From Gelatoporia subvermispora B (taxonomy: Eukaryota; Basidiomycota; Agaricomycetes; Polyporales; Gelatoporiaceae): a stretch of DNA of 64,000 nt. A program made the position numbers and the translations under genes. Below the pieces are notes generated by a model. That model was not told the origin of the DNA and did not search any database. It saw only the letters and a program-made list of their open reading frames with translations. Location of the stretch: NCBI GenBank assembly GCA_000320605.2, contig KB445793.1, forward strand, positions 1,005,196 to 1,069,195, written 5' to 3'. Positions 24,794 to 35,211 of this stretch are shown here, one piece after another (position 1 is the stretch's first letter; the number at the start of each line of letters is the position of its first letter).

Positions 24794-27102
24794 TCAACGC
24801 GCGCCTCCATCAAATACCGCGGTGGGATGGATCGTTGGGACGGACAGGAGGTGTGGGTGCGGAGGGGGGAGAAAGCGAAGTATATAAGAGAGTGTACGCT
24901 GGTGTCAGGATGAGACGCTCCGTAACTTATACAGCCGCATCGCGCCGCCCGCCTCACGCCCCCACCGCCTGGCCGATCCCGCAACATGCAACATGCAACA
25001 TGTACCGTATCACCTCGCACTGCCCCGACCTCGCACCCGCCGACTACGCGCGTCGCATGGAGCGGTGGATGCTATACTTGACTCGCCCTGACCTGACTTG
25101 ACCCTTGCCGCTGACTATATGCGCACCGCAATATCCTTTGTATTGCATTACGATGAGACCACGAGCGCGGCTGCTTATCTGTAGTAACAAGCATTACTTC
25201 AACTTTGCATTCACCAGGTCGTACGCCTGGGCGGAAGCAAATTGCCGCAGCCTTCGGCTTGTGAGATTTTGGCTCGGTAGCCGGCGTAACGTGTCCTGGT
25301 TGAAAGGATAATTATTAACCCTCTTGTGTTCGGCAATTAAGTATACTCCCTCCTTAGTAGGATGGGCTGAGCATTCGTATTCTTTTGTTGCTTCCTTATC
25401 GTCAATTCAATTACTCCGTGCCTCTCGATTGTTTTTTCCCCATATTCAAACTCGAAAAGTGCTGTGCTTATGTGTTCTGGATCTCTCCTCAGATATTCAG
25501 TCAAGTATTCCCGTCCAACAGGGAAGACCGACAATTACCCGAGCTAACGCATTCCGGTTCTCTTTTTCTGGACTTGACAGTAGGATTTTAACCAGCTCAC
25601 TTCAGGAGATTCCAGCCCAGGTCTAGATCGCTGTTCGTCCAGTGTGCGCCGCGCCCGGTTATTCTGGTCGCAGGACGGATCTCTATAACAGATGCGAAGA
25701 CAAATAGACTCGCTGTTGCTGCAATGGGCATCGTCTCAACCGACACCAACAGGTTTCTCAGTTTCTCTTCAAGTCCCGCAGCCCGATGATGATCCGCAGC
25801 CATGTAACAGATACGACCGAAGGACACGTATATACTGCGCGAGGCATACATGCGTCCACTCTGCTCGATCCTAGTCTGCCCGATCAGGGTGATCCCCTGC
25901 TCTGCGACGCTGTGGCTTCTGGCAAAGTCCGAATCCCCATGTCACTGCATATCACCAATGATCATCCACGGCGCCACACATCGCATCTGTGATGATGCTC
26001 GCAGCTGGCACCATCGCACTGGTCGGGTGCGGCCCCGACGCAACGTTGGATGCTGCTCGATGGAGACCGGAGCCCGTCAATTCTTGATTCGAACTATCTC
26101 GCACCGTTATGGTTCCCGGCGCCTCTCGGACATCAATACTGCGACGCCACGCAGGCGGGACGGTGGCGTGTCTGTCCACCTCCAACACCTCTCAACTCTG
26201 GAGTCTGATCAACTCGATGGTTAGACGAGGAGGATGCATCATATCCTAGCTTGCCATAGCACCAATCGTGCACTGTCTGTGCACACCGCTGCAGACCTCA
26301 GAGCGCTCCCATCCAGTCTGCTTGCCGATCACGTACTGTTCGTGATGCTGTGGCGATCGCATAGCTCAGAATCCGCCTCGCATGCCATCGGGCCCCTTCT
26401 GCCGACAGCATTCCCTCTCACTCTTTCGCCGAAGTTCGAAATTCGAAGATATATTTCGCATATTGCATTGGAAATCTTTGTCGAGTGCGGTTCTTCAGAA
26501 GTCCGAGCTCAACCGTTCCATGGGCATTACACGTCTTAGCACTTACCCGGAAGCCTGTGGCACCAGTGGCCACGCCTGCGGCGCCACACGATATATCAGC
26601 TGGAAGCTGCGCACCTCCGCACGGAACACGTCGTACTTAACACGCAAAATCTGGCTCGAGATACGTCGCTGGGGTATCTCTTTTGTCTCCCTTCACGATG
26701 TAGCACAGTTGCAGAGTGACATCTCTGATGCTCTCTTGTGCTGCGTACCAACCGTGCTTAGTATTGCTGTATCTCTGCGGCTGTGTGAACACGTCTAAAC
26801 AACACGGATAAGTCTCTCTCTCGCCAATCTCCATTTGTCTGCTCATGTAGCCTCGCCAACGCAGAGATCCGAAAATTGAGAATAGAGATAGACATCCCGT
26901 TGCGGTGTAACGCTACCCGGGATGGTGTTCGCTTTCTGACTGCATGCATCATAACGAGATAGGTCGGGGATGTGATCGGCCGGTGGACCAGATGGGCTGG
27001 TCCCACCTAAGCAACCGTGGTGAATTTATATATAGCAGCTCATTTGACTGCTCATTTCCTCACCCGCAAATCGAGATCATTAGTTCAAAGCTACTGCGCA
27101 AG
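24794..27102. other. 2.3-kb region without a recognisable gene
   Basis: I translated both strands and see no family I can name. A minus-strand ORF at 25851-25597 carries one membrane-like helix (SVETMPIAATASLFVFASVI) and could be a scrap of a membrane-protein gene, but nothing consistent surrounds it. A TATATATA box for DUF6533 paralog B lies at 27027-27036. Confidence 0.4.
27027..27036 (+). promoter_or_regulatory. TATA box of DUF6533 paralog B
   Basis: tatatatagc, 76 nt before the ATG at 27103. Paralogs A and C have TATAAGAG 61 and 47 nt before their starts. Confidence 0.45.
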
Positions 27103-28734
27103 ATGTCCACCCCTAATCCAAACGAACTTGCGTCGGAAGTAGCTTCAATCGCAGAGTCTTTGTATGCTCCCTGTATCTATATGTTCCCCGTCTGCTCCTC
27201 ATAACGTCACGCGTGAACTTAGGTGGATATCATACTGCTGCATTATAGCTGTCTCCTGTGCGTAGTCATCCGTATGTCAGGCATGCCCATTAACAGCCAT
27301 ATAGCTCTCGTTCTGTGGGACCATGCCAGTAGCTTATCGAAGGAATCCGAGACAATATGGGGCCGAGGATTCAATAGCGTGACGCTGCTCTTCTATCTAA
27401 ATCGATGGATTACCTTCTCTTGGGCTATTGTAAACCTCATGGACATGCTTCCCTTAGGGGACATTCCCGTGAGTACTCAATGATCTCCGTTCGGAATTTT
27501 TGATTCATCACGCTACGTGTTTAGAGGTGAAGTTACAGCTGCAGAGACGTAACAGTCGCTAAAGAAGCCTTCCTCCTAGTTGCAAAGCAGTCAACTACAT
27601 TGGTCAACTAATTCTCATTCTACTCACTCTCAGCTGGGCAGGTTAGCGCGTCATAATTGGTTCTTGAATACTCATATTTCTAATTACACCCTGAAGCCTT
27701 TTCCGGGATACGAGTATTTGCAATTACCGGTGGTTGTTGGTGGATTGCAATCCCGGTCTGCATGTTGAGCATGGTCTCCGCTGGGACGAATCTCGTAAGC
27801 CCTAAATACTCTTTTGACCACTTGATGCTTCGGTTGACATGATCCAGTACGGCTCTTTCTTTGCCTCATATTTCGAAATAGAATCGATTCCGGTCCTCGG
27901 GCTACAATGCATAAACGGAAAAACACTCTCCGCAGCCATGGAGACGATGTATGTAATCATATTGGATTGCTTGCCAGATGCTGAGGTTAGCTTCCATAGA
28001 TGTAAGCTATCTCTGTGTCGTCACAGATTCTGTCTTATATGTGGGCAGTCGCAATCGCGACGCGCGTTTCTGCCATCGTATCCGATGTATTGATCCTCCT
28101 TGCAACATGGTACAAAACGTTTACTACCAGAAGACTTCCCGATCCTCTTCTCAAGCTACTTCTGCGAGATGGTGCGTAGTGAAATTGTGACATTTGTCCG
28201 GAGAACAGGACGCTCAGCAGACGCCAGGCACAATGTACTTCTTGTACGCAGTCGCGTTATATTCCTTCTTTCTCGCTAGCCAACCCCAACCTTGCAGAGC
28301 CTTACTAGCGTTGAATGTGCTGAACATCATCGGCTGGAGCACGAATGTGAGCATGCTATCATCGCTTGGTATGGAGGCTCATGCATCCTACATCAGGCCT
28401 TCATCTTCTCTGTGGAAGACTTCACAACGCCGTCAGTTCGACATCACAAGCCCTGTGCCTTTGACTAACATCTCTCGTTTGCAGACTATCCTCTCTTATT
28501 ATGTCGCACTTCCTGATGAATCTCCGCCAGCTCTCACGGACTACTGACCCCCAGATCTTATCTGGTTCATCTAATGGGTGGTCAGAAGAATGGCAAAGTG
28601 CTTCACAGACCTCCCACCTCAGATTCTCATCGTTCATAGATAATATGGGGCAGCCCTTGGAGCATGGACATGATGCAGAGACACTTATCCTCACTGCTCC
28701 GGGCAATCACGACGAAGGGGGTACAGGGGTCTAA
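27103..28734 (+). CDS. DUF6533 seven-transmembrane protein, paralog B
   Basis: Thirteen exons, 331 aa: 27103-27161, 27223-27257, 27305-27468, 27525-27526, 27580-27641, 27697-27794, 27848-27948, 28000-28001, 28049-28171, 28228-28243, 28298-28346, 28397-28431, 28485-28734. Exon lengths 1-8 and 10-12 equal those of paralogs A and C exactly. The two 2-nt exons are AG and AT. The signature reads LVLWDHASSLSKESETIW...FYLNRWIT; later parts include TRVSAIVSDVLILLATWYKTF and SHFLMNLRQLSRT. It is more diverged than A and C are from each other (FFASYFEIESIPVLG where they have LIA-YYQ). Function unknown. It lies tail to tail with the DUF6697 pseudogene. Confidence 0.8.
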
Positions 28735-28844
28735 TGAGTAGTATAATTTTGTTGAAAGCTGTGCAATAATCAAGACCTATTAACGTGATTGATCCAAAGG
28801 TGAGTTTATCGAAATTGCGCACGAGCACACCCTGGACTATTATT

Positions 28845-29730
28845 TGTTTTTGCGGGTGTGACTTTGTGTCTCTGAGAATGTATGCGACTACATCCACTCC
28901 ACCGTCACTACCATTGTTGGTTGGCTCATTAACCAACCATGCCTCAACATTTTGCACCTCAGTGCTCTCATTATGCCCTTTTGCCACTCGTCGGCGCTTG
29001 ACCCCTTTCTTCGGAGCGCTCTCTCGAACCTTTTGCGCGCTTGCGGGCCTGTCGTTGCTGCGAAGGCGGCGTGTACGTGTCGAGAATGTCCTCGATAAGT
29101 GGTGGGACTCGCTGTCGTACCCAATGCACTCCATAGTTCACACCTCAATCTCCGAGAAAGTGGTCTCACTTTGTCAGATACCACTTGTCAAACATTGTAC
29201 AGTGTTAACATGTGGCAACCACGTCACCAGCTTCGTACGCCCGGACGATGTCTTGGCAAGTCAGGTTTCGCGTGACGGGCTCTCTTACTTCCTTGTCGGA
29301 TTTTCATTGAGCAACGCCTTCAAGTATATGTACCATTTGGAGTTCCTTTCGCATGTATGTGCGCATGCGCACCCCAAGTCCCCGCTTCCTCTGCGATCTG
29401 TCGGCCCCAAGCGTGTTTGACCTAACAGCATAAGGTCACAGACCCTAATTTGCGGTTGAAGTCATCATTCCTGACTTTCGTGTTTTGAAGCTGGAATCCC
29501 TCGGTGGTCACAGACTGCGCAGGCCCGACCTCGTAGAATCCAATGTACAGCAACTCTCCAGAGCGAAGGATCACAAAGACACGATCCGTCCCTCTAAGTC
29601 ACTCGGCCTCCATTCTGACCTCAAATTCAAAGAAGAGTCCTGGATCCCCTGAGTTGGGTGGTGCGTGCGAGCACGAGTCTGAGCTGGTTAGCTGCCACAT
29701 GTACTTGGCACAGGTCCCGGCGTTCCAGCG
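28845..29730 (-). pseudogene. DUF6697 pseudogene
   Basis: On the minus strand I read, in order and in several frames: NSGDPGLFFEFE, then an in-frame TGA, RVFVILRSGELLYIGFYEV, VKHAWGRQIAEEA, a QDIVRAYEAGD segment, MECIGYDSE and a Lys/Arg tail ending SHPQKQ. These match the intact gene at 19.6-21.3 kb segment by segment (GHPGLFF, RVFVRLQAGRWLYMGAYK, VRRTWGEKI, QEIVQAYDAGEE, MVCVGYDVE, SRPQK), including the intron before the MECIGYD exon. Stops and frame changes disable it, and the normal stop after QK is lost. The N-terminal part is missing or unrecognisable. Confidence 0.8.
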
Positions 29731-30597
29731 TGGGACCATGCCGTGGTAAATTTATCCTATCCTATTATACCTGTCCTTCGATCGTGCCGAGGGCGACGCG
29801 GTGCACTCACAGGCGCTGACACGGTCGTCTTGTATTAAGGCACTATGGCTCGCACTGTTCTCTGGATGTGGGTTGCTCAGTCCTCTAGATTACCATTCTA
29901 CATTCTTTTGGTCTGTTGAGATTAATTGGAGAACAGAGTCATTCGTGAGCTCCATTGGCCGCGGCCGAACATCATACCTATTCTTGCGGCGTCACAATTA
30001 CTGATGTGCTCGGACCCGTATATCAGCAACTAGATTGGGGGATCTCCTCAACTCGCTTCATCTCGCACTTGACCTCGTCCTCTTGTTGGCTATGACTCGC
30101 CTTCTGAACACCTGGACGACCGACCCAAACAGCTCCAGTAACCTAAAGTATGAACGAATTCCCGGGGAAGTTCGGTTTGTGGTCTCATGATGCCAAACCT
30201 GCGAACCTAGACATGCCGCATCAGCTCAGCTGTAGTATCCATAGATCTGGGATGTGAAATTCGATGATAACCTGTGCCCTTGATCATCTGGCCCTGGGCC
30301 CACACATAATGCTCACGAAAGCCACCAGTGAGAAGGTCATGTTCTGTGAGTGGTTAGTAACAATGCCTTGTGTAGTACGGTTATAGACCTAGTGTGCTAA
30401 GTGGGACCATATCAAGTAATCCGTTCTCTTCCTTCAGAGATGAGACGTCAGGGTACACATCAGTTCTCTTGGTTCTGAACAGGAATCGATCCGTCATCCA
30501 AGGGGTTGTCATGTTGAGACTTCTATCCTGTGTAGTTGATGACTATGTGGTATAAGAGTGCTTGACGTCGCATGATAGCAGCAGAAGCTTTCCCAAC
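29731..30597. other. Upstream region of DUF6533 paralog C
   Basis: No gene recognised. It is the counterpart of the divergent region at 18.6-19.6 kb. TATAAGAG at 30551-30558 is 47 nt before the ATG of paralog C. Missing 5' parts of the DUF6697 copy may lie here, too decayed to see. Confidence 0.4.
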
Positions 30598-32293
30598 ATG
30601 TCTGCCTTCGCCAGTCCCCAACTTGCTGCCGAAATCGCTGCAATTGCTCGTTCATTGTAAGTCTTCATACGTCGCGAATACTCCTACTCCCTTATCTCTA
30701 TCCCTAACTCAGACGGATCTCGTACTTCGCTATTTTTGTCGGATCCAGTGAGTGATTTCGGCGCCTGAAAGGTCTGTTGAGACTCATTCGATTTGTCCTT
30801 GAGCCCTTGCCATATGGGACCACACCAGCAGCTTCTCACACGAGGTGCAATTCATCTGGGGGCGTAGGCTGAACAGTGTGACGCTGTTATTCTACCTCAA
30901 CAGATGGACTACATCCATCTGGGCTATTTCGAATGCGACATCAGTCCTCCCTCTGGCAAACATCACGGTACGCTTTCTCCGGTCACGTAGCAACCGTGTA
31001 TGACTAACAAGCCGATATATCAGAAGTAACCGATTACCTTTCACTGTGAAAAAATTCTGATATCATATTGGTAGCTGCAAAGGCGATAATAGCTTCGAAC
31101 AGGTCCTCACCATCTTATTGATCATATGCTGGGCTTGTAAACATCCTTCCTTTTATTTTCGAGAAACATTCATCCAATTGCTCCATGAAGCGTTCTCCGC
31201 CATCCGGGTGTACGGAATCAGCGGTGGCATCTGGTGGCCTTCAGCCTTAGTGATCGTATTGGGCTTAGTCCCAGCTGGGACTAACCTGGTAAGTACCTGC
31301 ACGTCAATCGGCGCATGCGCATATTGATCATGCGAACCCCTCTCGAATTATGTCAGTACGGATCCCTCATCGCCATCTACTATCAAATAGAGACAATTCC
31401 TGTTTTAGGACCCGAGTGCATTAATGGCAAGACCGTCTCCGGAGCTGTCGCAATAAAGTGCGTTGAATCGACCTAAGTGAAAACACGTCATTGACATCGG
31501 TTCTCTCAGGAGTAGGTTGGTAAACACATCGACATAGATTGCGCTGAGGATTTGTCCAAGTTGCTGTTGCCACTCGCGTTTGTGTAATATGCTCCGACGC
31601 AATCGTTCTCTTGGTGACGTGGAACAAGACGTACAAGATCAAGAGATCGGCGGGTCAGAACGTCCAGACGCCGCTCGCCACGATGATGTTACGAGATGGT
31701 GAGTGCATCTTGACATTCATTATGCCCTTGAGATCACTAAACGTTTTCAGGAACTCTGTACTTCGTGTAGGTGACGACGATCTGGATACCGACTCGATAT
31801 GTACATTGGAATTCATGAACTATCTAGAGCGCTGTTGATCCTCAACGTTCTCAACATCGTAGGCTGGGCGACAAACGTGAGTGTAACTTGGAGAAATGAA
31901 TATTCTTCTTCGTACACTGACGGATCTGCTACAGGCGTTTATCTTCTCGGTAGAAGACTTCACCACGCCGTGAGTAGTTTTCTCATTTCAATGCTCCCAT
32001 TCGCCACAGATCCACTAAGGACCACCTACAGGTTATCCTCTGTAATCATCTCGCACTTCCTCATGAATCTTCGTCAGGCATCATCGACAGGCAACCAAGA
32101 GATAATTTCGCAATCGTGGGATGACGAGCAAGGCCGCTCGTCTGTGGCCAGCATGAGATTTGCGTCGTTCGTCGATAACATGGGGGAGCCTTTGTCTCAC
32201 GGATTTGACTTCGACGAGACTCGCCCCAGCTTTACAAAGCCCTACGACGCAGATAAAACAGAAGACGATTTGGATGTGGGGAAACTCGATTGA
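30598..32293 (+). CDS. DUF6533 seven-transmembrane protein, paralog C
   Basis: Thirteen exons, 340 aa: 30598-30656, 30713-30747, 30804-30967, 31024-31025, 31075-31136, 31191-31288, 31357-31457, 31510-31511, 31561-31698, 31751-31766, 31828-31876, 31935-31969, 32032-32293. The 2-nt exons are AA and GA. Start and end closely match paralog A (MSAFASPQLAAEIAAIARSL against MSSFASPQLTAEVTAVARSL; both have LRQASSTGNQE and ISHFLMNL). Signature: LAIWDHTSSFSHEVQFIW...FYLNRWTT; helix IRVYGISGGIWWPSALV. It is the partner of the DUF6697 pseudogene in an inverted copy of the paralog A/DUF6697 pair. Function unknown. Confidence 0.82.
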
Positions 32294-32798
32294 GTGCTCC
32301 CATCTCATGGTCACATTTGTACCATTCTCCACGTAGCAATTGTATATTGGTGTACCAAGTAGTGTTTAAGGCGCACACATTCTTGCGCATTTCGATATCA
32401 GATGTCGACCTTCGAGCTGCCTTACGCTTGTAAACGGCCCCAGGACTTTAGACATTATTAACGACGCAAAGTTAGGTTTTTATTGGGAACCCGTTCAAGA
32501 TATTTGCGAAGATATGAAGATTCTGAGGATTGGAGCTCGTTGGCGGACAGCGGGGATTGCAGTTCTTGCAGCATGAGCGCTCACTCCTGCAAATTTGAAA
32601 TTGGTTTCACTTTTGCACTGTTCACAAAAGAGAACGCAGCGCATACTAGATATTAGGTGACATTCACAACCCCCGACGCCGAAGCCTTCAGGGACTCAGA
32701 TTCTAACAACCAAACCATCTCGTAGTTCAGCATAGACTAGTTCTTTAGACTCTGTCGGGTGTTACGTTTCACACACCATCATACGTCCTGTACACAGA
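32294..32798. other. Convergent intergenic gap
   Basis: No gene or repeat seen; 3' ends of DUF6533 paralog C and the RPAP3-like gene. Confidence 0.5.
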
Positions 32799-34509
32799 TC
32801 AACTAGCTCCCCAGGCTCTCATCCCCTCCCTTACTGCATTTACCTCTTTCTCTCCTTCATCAGCTTCTGGCGTTCTCGCTGCACCGACGCCCACCGCGCT
32901 CCATACATCCTGCACCAGCCCACGCTCCTCCTTACTCATGAAGAGCACGACTGTGCCGAAGCGCGGCACGCGCGCGAGCCACACGAGATATGCTCGCACG
33001 CGGACGCGGATGTCTTCTGCACTAAGCGTTGGATCCGGCTCGCCGTTTGCATTCACCGGCGGCGAATGTAGGATGGTGAGGAACGTGGAGAGAATGGAGC
33101 TAAGAAGTGACGCGTCAAGTGAGGACTGGAAAAGCGCCGGAAGGGCTGGAGGAGGGATTTCCTGGCGAACGCAATCGACAACAAATCAGCTTTGCAGCCC
33201 ATGACACAGGCCAGACGACGGGAGACATACGTTCATCAGAGCCCACCTAGACTCCGGAGTCTGCAGCTGCTCCCAACGTTGCTGGAACGCGAAGAGTGTC
33301 ATCGGAGCCTTGACACCCGTGCTCGCGCCTTTGCTCAAGTCCACTCGCCTCAGCGGGGTGGCCCCTGGGGTACTCTTTGTTGCATGGCTGAGCGCAGTCG
33401 ATGAGGGCGCAGCGCTCGATGCATTTGTACTCGGAGGCGCGGCGCCATTTTGCAGTGTTTCTTTTGGCCCAAACATTGTGTGGGATCCGTCCGGTCTGAA
33501 GATTCCGCCTCTAACGCGCGGCGCGGCACTCGCAGCCCCCGTGTTCTCACGCGCATCCCGAGATTCTTTTGCATTTTTGAATGTCGATGTGGGAGCCGAC
33601 ACCGGCGGTTTTCGGGGAGGGTCTTGTACAGACGGCGGGGCGGAGGAGACTGCGGAAGTTGTAGAGGTGGTAGAAAGTGGGCGGGAGGAGACCTTGGTCA
33701 GCTCCGCAGATGCAGAGGCAGCTGAGGACGTAGAAGGGCCTGCCACGTTACTTGTCGACGACACCGAAGGCTCCACGATCTCGATCGGGATGCGGCGGCG
33801 CTTTGGTGCGGGAGCTGGGGAAGACGGCGTGGGCGGGGTCGCGATACCGGGCTTCGTAGTCGAGATATCGACAGGTTGTCTTGGCTACGTAGGAGTAGCT
33901 GGTGATGAGACACTCTAACGGTCAGTCAGTGATGGCGAGAGGGACGCACTACACGCGGCTTGCTTTGCGATTTGAGGAGGTCTTCGACCCTTTTGAGCTC
34001 TTGCTTCGCAGCTGTATTGGATGGGTCAAGCTCGGTTGCTTGTCTGAAATCTGAGCAGTGTCAATATCGTGGGCCACAACGTGAACTGCACGAAACTCAC
34101 CGGCCTCGGCCTCCTGCAACTTCTGTAATGCGACGCGTGCTTGCCCACGTCTGAATAGTGCCTTCACGTTTTTGCTGTCCAGTTTTAGCACAGCAGAGCA
34201 ATCTCTCTCCGCATCTTCATTCCTGTAGGACACAAACAATTGGACATGTCTTCAGCACAGAACGAGGCCGCGTATACAGCGTTGCACGCACTTGCCTAGT
34301 TTTAGATATGCAGCGGCGCGATTGAGTGGATACCTCGGTTCGTTTGCGTCAGCAATGATCGCCGCTGAATAGTGTCCGATGGCGGCGGGATAGTCTCCTG
34401 TTTTGAAAGCTGCATTGCCCTGCAAGTCGTCGGTTAATGCAAGTGCGCACACGCGTGCAGGCAACGTGCTCACTTTGTCTTTTGCTGCTTGACCAGGATT
34501 AATCGGCAT
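32799..34509 (-). CDS. RPAP3/Spaghetti-like TPR co-chaperone (R2TP component)
   Basis: Exons 34509-34474, 34419-34292, 34222-34101, 34050-33953, 33884-33231, 33161-32799 (466 aa). A short N-terminus leads straight into TPR repeats, about residues 13-115 (GNAAFKTGDYPAAIGHYSAAI, NRAAAYLKLGK, ALFRRGQARVAL, DFRQATELDP), of the Hsp90-tail-binding kind. A long Pro/Ser/Thr linker follows, then from about residue 325 an RPAP3_C domain (FAFQQRWEQLQTPESRW, PALPALFQSSLDASLLSSIL). TPR plus RPAP3_C identifies an adaptor linking Hsp90/Hsp70 to the Pih1 and Rvb1/2 machinery for assembly of RNA polymerases, snoRNPs and PIKK kinases. It is divergent from the RING gene at 35212. Confidence 0.85.
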
Positions 34510-35211
34510 TGGAGATCCCCTGAAGGATGAGTATAAAGCTGTCTCAAAATACGAGTCTCAAGGGAAGAATGATGGCGAAGACGACTTGGAAGAGGAGGAT
34601 AAGGCATGCGACAAAGCTAGGCGCCAATGAATTAGGTAGGTTAGGGTTTACGAAAGAGAGACGCCGAACGTGGTTCCTTGCGAAAGCACGTGACGTATAT
34701 ATGCGTAGCGTATTTCACGTGCATCAATGCGACGATCGCGTGGTCCCGGTGCTTCAGCTTGCTGGAAACCAATATTCTTCGACTTGGTCAACCGTCAAAT
34801 TCGACTCGTAACCTTGCACTAGACAGCATTTGCACTGCGTTGCGCCACCAGTCTTCCTCTTCACCAATCTCTGCTCGAATTGAAGACTCTCTGGTTCAGA
34901 AGGTTCTGGTCGGACTGAACTATCCTGCATAGACGCCGTGACTGACTGTGCGTCTCCTCAGCGATCCGATAGTGGAGCACTCCTACTAGTGTCTCTCCTA
35001 GTTTACCATTTGCAGCACTCTCCTTCAACTTCTGGCTGTGGCTTTCTGAGGCACGAGTTGACCCACGCTCCAAAAGGTGCTGCTTGGCGGGATAGCCTAA
35101 AAGGCTACGGGTGTTGCCGAGTCCCCTAGAAGGACCGAGACAACGCCTACGGACCGCTCACCCTAGACTGGTCACGACGCTCGTCACCGCAGGCCAGACG
35201 CATCCGCTAGG
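34510..35211. promoter_or_regulatory. Divergent region with paired CACGTG boxes
   Basis: The 702 bp between two divergent genes hold no gene I can see. Two CACGTG E-boxes lie at 34687-34692 and 34716-34721, 29 bp apart, with TATATATG between them; fungal bHLH factors bind such sites. Regulatory use is inferred. Confidence 0.4.

Noticed and set aside
25597..25851. Minus-strand ORF with one hydrophobic helix, possible membrane-protein exon
   Set aside because: No matching upstream or downstream exons and no family signature; kept only as a remark.
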